From an uncultured Lachnospiraceae bacterium (GTDB lineage Bacteria > Bacillota > Clostridia > Lachnospirales > Lachnospiraceae): DNA of 64,000 nucleotides. Below, piece by piece: positions 34,150 through 42,077 of the stretch; positions within the stretch are counted from its first letter, which is position 1; each line of letters begins with the position of its first letter. Under the pieces are notes generated by a model that saw only the letters and a program-made list of their open reading frames with translations, had not been told where the DNA came from and made no database searches. The position numbers and the translations under genes are program-made. The stretch lies in contig CANQDA010000003.1 of assembly GCA_947591155.1 (NCBI GenBank), forward strand, positions 1 to 64,000, given 5' to 3'.

Positions 34150-34950
34150 TTATTTCCCGAGCGTCTCCATGACCTGTTTCGTAATCTTCGCAATCAGCTC
34201 CGCGTCCGCCTCCGGAGCGCTCTGCGCGGAACCGCATCCGCCTCCGCAGTTGTGGCAGTTAATGCCGTCCTTGTTCAGGCAGAGGTTCGCCGGATGCTTG
34301 CCCGGAAGACCCATCTGTCTGCGGATCTCATACAGTCTCTGGACGGTCGCCTTGTCGAATTCCTTCGGGCCGCCGAGCACCTTGGACTGATACAGCAGCT
34401 GCGCGTAGAACTCGACGGACTCCATCTTCAGGTACGCGGCCAGCAGATCGACCGACCAGGTCAGCGCGCCGTGGCTCTCAAGAAGCACTGCATCGTAGTA
34501 CGGAAGGTACTTCTCAAGTCTGTCCGGAATCTCGTTCGTGGACGGGGTGCCGTACTCAGCGATCGGAACGCAGCCGAGCGCGATGACCGCCTCCGGCATG
34601 ATCGGCTGGGTCAACGGAATGCCCGCGATCGCGAATGAGGTCGCATATACGGGATGCGCGTGAACGACAGCGCCCACATCCGGTCTCTTCTGATAGACTC
34701 TCATGTGCATCTTGATCTCAGAGGACGGACGGAAGCCCGGGTTCGCCTGGATCACTTCGCCCTTCGCGTTGACCTTGCAGATGTACTCCGGGGTCATGAA
34801 GCCCTTGGAGACGCCGGTCGGGGTGCAGAGAAACTCATCATCGCTGAGCTTCACGGAAATGTTTCCGTCGTTTGCCGCCACCATGTTGCGATTGTAAATT
34901 CGCTTTCCGATGTCGCAGATCTGTTTCTTGATTTCAAATTCGTTTACCAT
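34150..34950 (-). CDS. Class II aldolase for rhamnulose-1-phosphate or fuculose-1-phosphate, BMC-type
   Basis: 266 residues. Class II aldolase/adducin fold with the zinc and catalytic residues of the FucA family: GNISVKLSDDE, SSEIKMHM with the catalytic-type Glu, VVHAHPVYAT with two zinc His, and ESHGALTW with the third. It would cleave the ketose-1-phosphate to DHAP and L-lactaldehyde. The family ends near residue 215; here a tail follows with a cysteine cluster (INCHNCGGGCG, Cys232, 235, 239) and a final amphipathic helix (DAELIAKITKQVMETL), a likely encapsulation peptide. The rhamnulokinase in the operon favours rhamnulose-1-phosphate as substrate. First gene of the operon, with AAGGAGG upstream. 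Confidence 0.92.
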   Translation of the reverse strand: MVNEFEIKKQICDIGKRIYNRNMVAANDGNISVKLSDDEFLCTPTGVSKGFMTPEYICKVNAKGEVIQANPGFRPSSEIKMHMRVYQKRPDVGAVVHAHPVYATSFAIAGIPLTQPIMPEAVIALGCVPIAEYGTPSTNEIPDRLEKYLPYYDAVLLESHGALTWSVDLLAAYLKMESVEFYAQLLYQSKVLGGPKEFDKATVQRLYEIRRQMGLPGKHPANLCLNKDGINCHNCGGGCGSAQSAPEADAELIAKITKQVMETLGK

Positions 34951-34979
34951 GCTTTCTTCCTCCTTAAGCGCATTGGTTC

Positions 34980-34999
34980 CTGCAATGGCCGCATTGCAG
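34980..34999. promoter_or_regulatory. Palindrome in the operon leader (candidate operator)
   Basis: CTGCAATG and CATTGCAG (8 bases each) are separated by GCCG, lying between the -10 box and the aldolase start. A third partial copy (GCATTGG) is next to it. It could bind the DeoR regulator or form a leader hairpin. Confidence 0.5.
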
Positions 35000-35027
35000 T
35001 TTATTCTACAATATTTTTAGTATAAAA

Positions 35028-35056
35028 ATTTTACAGCAATCCACACTACTTGTCAA
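35028..35056 (-). promoter_or_regulatory. Main promoter of the microcompartment operon
   Basis: Minus strand: -35 TTGACA (35051-35056), exactly 17 bases, -10 TAAAAT (35028-35033). Transcription would start near 35021, about 70 bases before the aldolase start. Confidence 0.8.
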
Positions 35057-35073
35057 TATACAATCGGCATTTC

Positions 35074-35122
35074 GTGTTGTTTTTGTTGGTTTTCACAAAA
35101 TCAGTGTGTTGTTTTTGTTTGT
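35074..35122. promoter_or_regulatory. Paired direct repeats upstream of the operon promoter
   Basis: GTGTTGTTTTTGTTGGT (35074-35090) and GTGTTGTTTTTGTTTGT (35106-35122) match at 16 of 17 bases and are 32 bases apart, about three helical turns. They lie just upstream of the -35 box, an activator-like position. No further gene is present between here and the amidase stop at 35169. Confidence 0.6.
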
Positions 35123-35168
35123 TTTTTGGGCCGCAGTGCATGGAAGCATTTCCTGCGCGCTATCTCCT

Positions 35169-36020
35169 TCACGGATCGGAATCCTCTTTCAGATAGTTCA
35201 GAATCCCGTCGCAGATCGCCCGGACCACCCGATCCTGATACGTCTCATCCTTCAGCTTCGCCTCCTCGTCCGGATTTGTGAGGAAACCGCACTCGACGAT
35301 CACCGCCGTGCCCGCCGAACGCTTCAAAATATAATAAGAGTCGTTCCCCTTATGAGACTTGGGTTTCTCGACCGCGAGCTGCTCATTCATACAATCCTGA
35401 ATGCAGGATGCCAGACGCTCCCCTTCCTTTGACTGCGCGAAATAAAACACCTGCGGGCCGGAGACCGAGCTGTCCGGATAGCTGTTCTGGTGAATGCTCA
35501 CTGTCAAAAGCGGCTGCTCCTTTTCTATGACCGCACAGCGTCGCTGCATATCCTGCGCTTTCTTGTGCGTCTGTTCCTTGTCGTAGAGTCCCGCTTCCGT
35601 CGGCCTGGTCTGTACGACGCGGTAGCCCTCCTCCGCAAGCAGTGCCTCCAGCTTTTTCGCGAACACAAGATTCAGCTCCCGCTCTGCGACGCCGCTTGCC
35701 CCGCAAACGCCGGGATCGAACCCTCCGTGCCCTGCGTCGAGGACAATCGTCCCCTTTGACCCGGACTCCGCCTTCTGTGTACCCTGATTCTCCTCTGTCT
35801 GCCCAGATGTGTCCGCATCGCCGGACGCGCCGGCGTCCCCGGTGTTATTCCCATCTTTCGCTGCTTCCGCGTTCTCTGTCCTGTCCGAACTCTTTTCGCT
35901 GTTCTCTGCTCTCCTCATGCGCCCGGCATAGGCCGAGACAGCAAAAACCAGTACCAGAAGCACGGCGAGCATCAGGTACTGGATGATCTTGATCTCCTTA
36001 TTTCCGATTGGTCGATTCAC
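35169..36020 (-). CDS. N-acetylmuramoyl-L-alanine amidase, CwlD-like
   Basis: 283 residues. A single N-terminal membrane anchor (about 13-32) is followed by a long acidic, low-complexity linker (about 37-90). An Amidase_3 domain follows with the zinc ligands in VLDAGHGGFDPG, the Glu in GVAERELN, the His in SIHQNSYPD, and the catalytic Glu in VIVECGFLTN. CwlD amidases start muramic-lactam formation in the spore cortex; other Amidase_3 enzymes separate daughter cells. The compact domain and membrane anchor fit CwlD, and other spore genes occur in the window. GGGGGAGG precedes the start, inside a palindrome. Confidence 0.87.
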   Translation of the reverse strand: MNRPIGNKEIKIIQYLMLAVLLVLVFAVSAYAGRMRRAENSEKSSDRTENAEAAKDGNNTGDAGASGDADTSGQTEENQGTQKAESGSKGTIVLDAGHGGFDPGVCGASGVAERELNLVFAKKLEALLAEEGYRVVQTRPTEAGLYDKEQTHKKAQDMQRRCAVIEKEQPLLTVSIHQNSYPDSSVSGPQVFYFAQSKEGERLASCIQDCMNEQLAVEKPKSHKGNDSYYILKRSAGTAVIVECGFLTNPDEEAKLKDETYQDRVVRAICDGILNYLKEDSDP

Positions 36021-36026
36021 GTTAAA

Positions 36027-36073
36027 ATCCTCCCCCGCAACAGGTTTTTATTATACCTATTGCAGGGGAGGAT
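36027..36073. promoter_or_regulatory. Large palindrome spanning a TATAAT box and the amidase ribosome site
   Basis: ATCCTCCCCCGCAACAGG (36027-36044) and CCTATTGCAGGGGAGGAT (36056-36073) are near-perfect inverted repeats. On the minus strand the loop contains TATAAT and the downstream arm contains the GGGGGAGG ribosome site. In read-through RNA from the upstream Cna-B gene the arm would hide that site, and the stem is followed by TTTT, so it may also terminate that gene. Confidence 0.6.
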
Positions 36074-36114
36074 CAAATATACCTTATTCTTTCTACCTTA
36101 ATTCTTCCGGCTTC

Positions 36115-39100
36115 CTATCCGTGCTTCTTTTTCCGCGCCCTCCAGATCAGCAAAAGGATCAGCACGACCGCCGCTGCCGCGAGCAGTCCGATGTACAGGC
36201 CGATCGGCGTCTCGTCTCCGGTCTGCGCCGCAATGGTGTCCGCGTTCGGATCGATCTCACCGTTGCCGCCGACCCAGCCGTCGCTATCGCCGTAAGCAGG
36301 CTGGTTGTTCTCATCCGAGACGATCTGCTTCCAGTCGTCGTCCGTCGAAGTACCGTAGACCGAATTCAGGAAGATCGTCTGGATCTCGCGTCTCTGCTGC
36401 GTGAACACCGCCGTCGAGTTGATCGCCCGGATGTTGTAGCCAAACTGACTCTCATTCCGGATCACCCTTCCGCTCTGATCCGTCTCCGCGAGATAGATCG
36501 TCACCTTGTCCGCCGTGCCGAGATTCAGGGAAAGCTTCAGCGTCAGCTCACTCTGATTCTGCAGCTGCATCGGGATCGGGTTCGTGTATAGTTTCGTAAA
36601 CTGTGCGTCCCGGAACAGTCCCACATAGAAGGTATCCGTCACCGGCTTCAGCGCCGTGCCCTCGTACACCCTCTTCGTCAGATAGAGCGTCACCTTGGAG
36701 GATTTCTCCTGATTTGTGACGGTCACCGTCTTGTCATCACCGCGCTTGATCGTCAGGGAAGGCGAATCGATGGACACATTGTAGCCAAAGGTATCCGTAT
36801 TGTCCACGCGATGTCCCTCGGAGTCGACCTCCGCGAAATAATATGTAACGCTTGGGTTGCTGCTGTTTCCGAATGTGATCCTCTGTCGCTTGGACGCCGC
36901 CGCCTTGTTTTTCAGGGGCAGGGCCACGATCGTCGGCGTGTCGGAATAGTCCGCCTTCTTGTAGATCCCGACGTAGAACGTCTCGTCTTCCACCGACTTC
37001 GCCGCTCCGGACGCGCTCGTCACATGCTTTGTAATGGTCAGCGTGGCTGTGTAGCGGAATCCCTTCGGCACGCTCGTGTAATTGTTGCGCACCACGGTCG
37101 TCCTGGTCTTCGCGTCCATCTTCACCATTCCGTCGCTCTCATAGCTTATCCCGTATCCTGAGATATGCGGGTCTCCGAGTTCATCTGTCTCCGCAAGGAA
37201 ATAAGTCTCGTTGCGCTTCAGGTTCGGGAACGTCACCGAGCCGGTCATCCCGCTCACCGTCAGCGGCATCACATCGCTGACCTTGACCAGATGATCCGTC
37301 CCCTTGAACAGCGCAAAATAATAGGTATGTTTGTCCCTGGCGTAGAGCTGGTAATCGCCGCAGTACACCTGCTTGTTCACCGTCAACTTATAATCAGTAG
37401 AGGAGGCGCTCTTGTTGGTAAGCCGAACCGTGATCTCTTTTCCGTCCTCCACCGTAAACTTCATATCCTCCGCGGGTGCATACCCAGCAGGGGCGTTGAT
37501 CTCAGAGAGATAATAAGTAGCTCCCGTGGCAAGGCCGGTCACGGTGAGATCGTTCGCCTCAGACGTAAATTTCTTCGCCCCCTTCACCACCTTTACGACT
37601 TTTCCGTCCTTGTCCTTGATCACCAGCGCGACGCCCGCGAGATGCTTTCCATCCCCGTCCACGACGCCAACCTTCACAACCGGAGCATTCAACTTGTTCG
37701 TGATCGAAGCGGTAGCGGTTGGCGCATCCATGTTTGCTGTGATGGTCCCCGAAACGGCAGGACTCGCGCCCGCGGCGTCACCGTTTCCGCTCAGGGTGAC
37801 CGTAAAGTGGAGCGCGTCGCTGCCGGCGCCTAATGTGCCCGTCGTGTCAAGCGGAGTGCCGCTCGCATCAGTCTCGGCAAGATACCAAGTCATCGGAGAG
37901 CTCGTCGCCTTCAGCTGGATCGAGGTCGCCGCTGTGCCGCTCCCGTTCATGGCGAACGCGACCGGCAGCGTCGTCGTTGGCGGAATCAGATCCGTCTGCC
38001 GCAGCTGGGTCGTGTGCGCCGCGTCGGTGTAAAGGTTCGCGTAGAACGTGTCCGAAGAATTCTTCGCCGTCCCGTCACTGCCCTGAAACATCTTCGTCAG
38101 GTTGAGCGTCACCGGGTAGTAAAAGCCTGTCGGGAACACCCCGCCGCTCGCCTCGCTGCCGTAGTCAAGAGTCAGATCCAACGTCTGTAAAGCATCCCCT
38201 GCGTTATATTTAAAAGAAATTTCTCCTTCGGTTGAACCCTCAGTCGCCTGTGTCCGGCTTAGAGTGGGAACAGTTCCTCCAAGAGCCTTCCCCTCTGAAT
38301 CCGTAAGCTTCAGAATATAATCCCCGTCATGCAGACTGCTGCCGTACGAGAACGTCGCCGTGTCCCCATCCGCGGTAAAGCTGAGCTGCTTCGTCGTGCC
38401 GACTACAAGCGTAAGATTATTTTCACCGGTCTCCCCAGCGTTATCCCCGCCGGTATCCCCACCGTCGCCTTCACCGGTTCCCCCGGTCGTGGTATCCTTC
38501 GTAAAGAGAGAGACATACGGCAGACCCGTTTCACTGTCTGCCGGATACATCCCGGCAGTATCATACAAAGCCTTCAATGCCTGCCCGTCGAACTGCACCT
38601 TCACCGTCGCGGTAAGAACGGGAGTCCCTTCCTCTCCGTCTGCCATATAGATCGGCATCGGCAGCTCTTCGGTCTCCTCCGCCGTGATCTCCGAAGTCTC
38701 GGATTCGGATTCCTCCGTCTCCTCCGCCGTGATCCCGGAAGTCTCGGATTCCTCCGTCTCCGATTCCGTGGTTTCTGAAGTCCCTGCTTCGGTCTCTTCG
38801 GACTCCGACTCCTCCACCGGCTCGCGCCCTGTGACAAACGAGATCTGCAGAAGCTCCTCCACAGACTCCTCCACCGTCACACTCTGCGCGAACACAGCGC
38901 CGGCGAGATCGGATCCGACCGTCGCCTTCGCGGCCGGCGCGAGGAACGTCCCCTGCAGGCCCTCCGCATTGTTTAAGCTGAGCGCGCCGGTATAATCGAC
39001 AAATGCGCCTTCTTCATCCAGCGCCGCAAAATTATATACAATGTCGCCCGGCTCGGTACCCTCGGCATACTCCACCGGCGCACCGTCCAGCTTCATCTCA

Positions 39101-39852
39101 TAACCGGAGAACGAGAGCGCCTGATCCGCACTGTCCGCGATGACGTTCACCACAAAGTACTGCTTCGTGACATCGATCACCTGATCTTCATATAGCTCAT
39201 CGAGCTGAGTCGTGTCCAGAGTCCCGGCCTCGTCCGTGTACAGATTGAGTACCTGCACATCGGCGGAATCCTTCGCGTTCGCAAGCTCCAGGGAAAACTC
39301 CTTCAGAGCATCCGCCGTCGCCTTGCCCTCAGCTCCGTCCGAGATCTCCAGACCCTTCAGAAGCTCCTCATCCGCGTCCACGCTCTCCGCCACAAACAAA
39401 TACGCCAACGCTTTGTCAAGCTTTCCGATCAGCTCTGACGCAGAGAATTTTTCTCCGTCGTTCTCACGCTGCGAGCGCTCAGTCTCCTCGACAGGCGCTT
39501 CCGTGGGGGCTTCCGTCGGAGCTTCCGTGGGCTTCTCCGTCGGAGCCTCGGTCGGAGCTTCCGTGGGTGCCTGTGTCGGCGGCTCGGTCGGAGCTTCCGT
39601 GGGCTTCTCCGTCGGAGCCTCGGTCGGAGCTTCCGTGGGCGCCTGTGTCGGCGGCTCGGTCGGAGCTTCCGTGGGCGCTTCCGTCGGAGCCTCGGTCGGG
39701 GCTTCCGTAGGCGCTTCCGTCGGGGTCTCCGTCGTGGGCGCCGTCTCTGCCGGAGGCGTCTGATTCTCCTCGGCCAAAAGCACTGCCCCATTCTGTAAAA
39801 GCATCGCTGATGCCAGAACAACAGCTGCCAGTTTCTTGAACCTCTTACTCAT
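36115..39852 (-). CDS. Cell-surface protein with Cna-B-like domains and a C-terminal wall/membrane anchor
   Basis: 1245 residues. A signal peptide (about 1-27) is followed by a PTEA/PTEK/PTQA repeat stalk (about 33-125) and a unique region to about 400, with a second Glu/Thr/Ser stretch near 350-395. Several Cna-B/SpaA-like beta domains come next, recognisable by repeated Y-F-L-A-E-T/V-D and one full YLSEINAPAGYAP segment. The C-terminus has AAQTGDETP, a hydrophobic helix and RARKKKHG. That layout matches a sortase signal, although the LPXTG box is degenerate (AAQTG). Such proteins are pilin-like adhesins, often with isopeptide bonds. No sortase is nearby. GGAGG precedes the start. Confidence 0.85.
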   Translation of the reverse strand: MSKRFKKLAAVVLASAMLLQNGAVLLAEENQTPPAETAPTTETPTEAPTEAPTEAPTEAPTEAPTEPPTQAPTEAPTEAPTEKPTEAPTEPPTQAPTEAPTEAPTEKPTEAPTEAPTEAPVEETERSQRENDGEKFSASELIGKLDKALAYLFVAESVDADEELLKGLEISDGAEGKATADALKEFSLELANAKDSADVQVLNLYTDEAGTLDTTQLDELYEDQVIDVTKQYFVVNVIADSADQALSFSGYEMKLDGAPVEYAEGTEPGDIVYNFAALDEEGAFVDYTGALSLNNAEGLQGTFLAPAAKATVGSDLAGAVFAQSVTVEESVEELLQISFVTGREPVEESESEETEAGTSETTESETEESETSGITAEETEESESETSEITAEETEELPMPIYMADGEEGTPVLTATVKVQFDGQALKALYDTAGMYPADSETGLPYVSLFTKDTTTGGTGEGDGGDTGGDNAGETGENNLTLVVGTTKQLSFTADGDTATFSYGSSLHDGDYILKLTDSEGKALGGTVPTLSRTQATEGSTEGEISFKYNAGDALQTLDLTLDYGSEASGGVFPTGFYYPVTLNLTKMFQGSDGTAKNSSDTFYANLYTDAAHTTQLRQTDLIPPTTTLPVAFAMNGSGTAATSIQLKATSSPMTWYLAETDASGTPLDTTGTLGAGSDALHFTVTLSGNGDAAGASPAVSGTITANMDAPTATASITNKLNAPVVKVGVVDGDGKHLAGVALVIKDKDGKVVKVVKGAKKFTSEANDLTVTGLATGATYYLSEINAPAGYAPAEDMKFTVEDGKEITVRLTNKSASSTDYKLTVNKQVYCGDYQLYARDKHTYYFALFKGTDHLVKVSDVMPLTVSGMTGSVTFPNLKRNETYFLAETDELGDPHISGYGISYESDGMVKMDAKTRTTVVRNNYTSVPKGFRYTATLTITKHVTSASGAAKSVEDETFYVGIYKKADYSDTPTIVALPLKNKAAASKRQRITFGNSSNPSVTYYFAEVDSEGHRVDNTDTFGYNVSIDSPSLTIKRGDDKTVTVTNQEKSSKVTLYLTKRVYEGTALKPVTDTFYVGLFRDAQFTKLYTNPIPMQLQNQSELTLKLSLNLGTADKVTIYLAETDQSGRVIRNESQFGYNIRAINSTAVFTQQRREIQTIFLNSVYGTSTDDDWKQIVSDENNQPAYGDSDGWVGGNGEIDPNADTIAAQTGDETPIGLYIGLLAAAAVVLILLLIWRARKKKHG
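39521..39664 (-). repeat. Two 72-base tandem repeats in the stalk of the Cna-B protein
   Basis: Units 39521-39592 and 39593-39664 are almost identical, each encoding 24 residues of the PTEA/PTEK/PTQA stalk. Shorter 12-base repeats of the same kind continue to 39740. Slippage or recombination here would change stalk length in frame. Confidence 0.8.
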
Positions 39853-39953
39853 TATAAATCCTCCCTGTCGAAACCCCGCGGACTATGACACCGCAGGATT
39901 TAACTAAAACTGATAATTATAGAATGATATAGGAAACCTAATATATCTTTTAC

Positions 39954-39982
39954 AGTATAGTACATTCTTTTTTCCACGTAAA
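39954..39982 (-). promoter_or_regulatory. Promoter of the Cna-B surface protein
   Basis: Minus strand: -35 TTTACG (39977-39982), 17-base spacer, -10 TATACT (39954-39959), about 100 bases before the start codon. Confidence 0.6.
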
Positions 39983-40063
39983 TAGAAAGATTCTTAAAAT
40001 TTAGGAAAGAAAAGATTTTCCACGTGGATTTCATTTTATCATATCATGAGTTTGCATATCGTG

Positions 40064-40107
40064 TTGACTTTATATTTCATTTCCTGTATACTGATAGAAA
40101 CTATCAG
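40064..40107 (+). promoter_or_regulatory. Promoter of the AAA ATPase gene with an overlapping palindromic operator
   Basis: -35 TTGACT (40064-40069), 17-base spacer, -10 TATACT (40087-40092). The palindrome CTGATAGAAACTATCAG (40091-40107; 7-base arms) covers the end of the -10 and the expected start point, an ideal place for a repressor. The leader then runs about 100 bases to the start codon. Confidence 0.7.
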
Positions 40108-40208
40108 GACAAACAAAAACATCCCTTTAAAAATGCCCTTATTTTACGGCGGGCATGATCGTCCGACCTGTCGTTTCACGGGTATGGGGATCGAAAAGGA
40201 GCGCCGCT

Positions 40209-41597
40209 ATGAACTCTTTTTTCACAAGCGATATCAAAAAGCTGAACTCTCTGTACAACCGTATCCAGTTTTCCTTTCTCTTCCTTTACGGAAGATACGG
40301 GACCGGCAAGACGAGCCTGATCCGGGAATTCTGCCGGGATAAGGCGACCCTGTTCTTCTCCGCGCAGGAGACGGTACCGGAAGGGCATCTGGATGCTTTC
40401 TACCGCCAGACGGCGCGGGCGCTGGATTCAAAAAAACTTCCAGCTTCCTTCGAGAGCTGGTCGCAGGCATTTTCTTTTGTGTCCGACTATTCTTTCTCGC
40501 GCCGCCTTGTCCTCGTGCTCGACGAATTTCAGAATCTTGACCGAAACTGCCCGGACTTCATGGAAGCGTTCGCTGAGGCGGTGCATCACTCTTTCCAGAG
40601 CGGAAAAGTGTTCCTGATCGTCGCGAGCTCCTCGGTCGGATATGCAGGCGAACTCATGCAGGAACCGATCCGGGAGCCTTTTGCCGCGATCACGGCGCGC
40701 GCGTTTCTCGACACGCTCCCGTTCTCCGCCTGTAAGCCGTTCTTTTCAGGCTTCTCCGCAAAGGACCAGCTTCTGTTATACGGGATCACCGGAGGCTTCC
40801 CCTCCTGTCTGCCCCGGATCCAGCCGAAGCTCTCCGCGCAGCAGAACATTCTGAGACTGTTTTTCCGCGCGGATTCCCCGCTTCTCATGACGCCGCCCGA
40901 CGCTCTTCACCGGGAGCTTCGGGAGATCTCCACCTACAATTTTCTTCTGGAGATCATCGCGTCCGGCTCCACCAAGCTGACCGACATCGCCGAGAGGGCT
41001 TCCATCGGCACAAACAAGTGCGCCAAATACCTCGGCGTGCTGATCTCGCTCGGCATCATCAAAAAAGAATTCCCCGCCGCCGGGGAATCCCTGAAAAAAG
41101 TGCGCTATCAGTTCGCGGATCACATGACGCGGTTCTGGTATCGCTTTGTCGGCCCGAACCTCAGCGATATCCTGTTCGGACACGGCCCGCAGCTGTTGGA
41201 ACAGCAGGTGCTTCCCGCGTTGGACGACTATCTGCTCCCCGTCTTTGAGGCGGTCTGCGCCGAATATCTGGAACGGCTGGCCGGCACAGGCCAGACCCCC
41301 TTTGTCTATAAACATGCCGGCGCATGGTGGACCGGCGGCACAAAGCGCGAACCGTTCTTCCGCATCCCGCTCATGGCGATGGATGAACAGCACTGCGTGC
41401 TCGGTATCTGCCACAGCGCCGCGCAGCCGGCCGGACGCGAGCTGCTCGATCGTCTCCTGACTCCGCTGGAGCTTTTCGGGGAACGGAAGCGCTATTGCTG
41501 CATTTTCTCCACCTCCGGCTTCACGGAGGAGCTTCGCCTCGCCGCCCGCGAGACCGGCAACGTCTGGCTGATCAACCTCGACGATATCTGTGGATAA
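40209..41597 (+). CDS. AAA ATPase of the archaeal-type ATPase_2/DUF234 family
   Basis: 462 residues. The N-terminal P-loop domain has Walker A GRYGTGKTS (28-36) and Walker B LVLVLDEFQNL. A winged-helix-like middle part (LTDIAERASIGTNKCAKYLG) follows. The C-terminal DUF234 region (about 320-462) includes RFWYRFVGPN and the PD-(D/E)XK-like core that ends TGNVWLINLDDI. Members occur in archaea and many gut bacteria and have no settled function; DNA-linked stress or mobile-element roles have been proposed. The start at 40209 has AAAGGAG; an ATG at 40155 lacks one. It stands alone with its own promoter and operator. Confidence 0.87.
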   Translation: MNSFFTSDIKKLNSLYNRIQFSFLFLYGRYGTGKTSLIREFCRDKATLFFSAQETVPEGHLDAFYRQTARALDSKKLPASFESWSQAFSFVSDYSFSRRLVLVLDEFQNLDRNCPDFMEAFAEAVHHSFQSGKVFLIVASSSVGYAGELMQEPIREPFAAITARAFLDTLPFSACKPFFSGFSAKDQLLLYGITGGFPSCLPRIQPKLSAQQNILRLFFRADSPLLMTPPDALHRELREISTYNFLLEIIASGSTKLTDIAERASIGTNKCAKYLGVLISLGIIKKEFPAAGESLKKVRYQFADHMTRFWYRFVGPNLSDILFGHGPQLLEQQVLPALDDYLLPVFEAVCAEYLERLAGTGQTPFVYKHAGAWWTGGTKREPFFRIPLMAMDEQHCVLGICHSAAQPAGRELLDRLLTPLELFGERKRYCCIFSTSGFTEELRLAARETGNVWLINLDDICG

Positions 41598-41601
41598 AAT
41601 A

Positions 41602-41637
41602 TTCCGGGCAGCGCTGACCATTTCAGCCTGCCCGGAA
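41602..41637. terminator. Bidirectional terminator between the ATPase and rpiB
   Basis: TTCCGGGCA (41602-41610) pairs with TGCCCGGAA (41629-41637). On the minus strand it is followed by TATTTTATCC. It separates the convergent ATPase and rpiB genes. Confidence 0.7.
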
Positions 41638-41645
41638 GGCGTATC

Positions 41646-42077
41646 TCACTCCTCGTCGATCATCTTCACTCTGCGCACATGGCGCTCCTCACCGGAAAAC
41701 GGCGTGTTCAGGAACGTGTCCACGATCTTGCACGCAAGCCCCGGCCCCACCACGCGCGCCCCCATCGTCAGAATGTTCGCGTCGTTGTGCAGTCTGGTCG
41801 CCTCCGCGCTGAAGCAGTCTCCGCAGAGCGCCGCGCGGATCCCCTTGTAGCGGTTCGCCACCATCGATACGCCGATTCCGGTGCCGCAGATAATGATCCC
41901 GTTTTCGCATGCCCCGGACAGGATCTCCTTCACGACCGCACGCGCATAGACCGGATAATCCACTGAATCCGGCGAGTAGGTCCCGCAATCCTTGTACGGG
42001 ATCCCTTTCGCGTCCAGATGCTTCATAACCTCCAGCTTCAGTTCGTAACCACCCTGGTCACATCCGATTGCTAACAT
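41646..42077 (-). CDS. rpiB: Ribose-5-phosphate isomerase B
   Basis: 143 residues, normal for RpiB/LacAB-type isomerases. AIGCDQGGYELK binds the sugar phosphate, and IIICGTGIGVSMVANRYKGIRAAL contains the catalytic Cys. NDANILTMGARVVG is another family motif. It interconverts ribose-5-phosphate and ribulose-5-phosphate. It overlaps the phosphatase-like gene by 7 bases and, with sua5, reproduces the order seen in the Bacillus ywlC-ywlE-ywlF cluster, which supports RpiB over a galactose-6-phosphate isomerase. Confidence 0.93.
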   Translation of the reverse strand: MLAIGCDQGGYELKLEVMKHLDAKGIPYKDCGTYSPDSVDYPVYARAVVKEILSGACENGIIICGTGIGVSMVANRYKGIRAALCGDCFSAEATRLHNDANILTMGARVVGPGLACKIVDTFLNTPFSGEERHVRRVKMIDEE

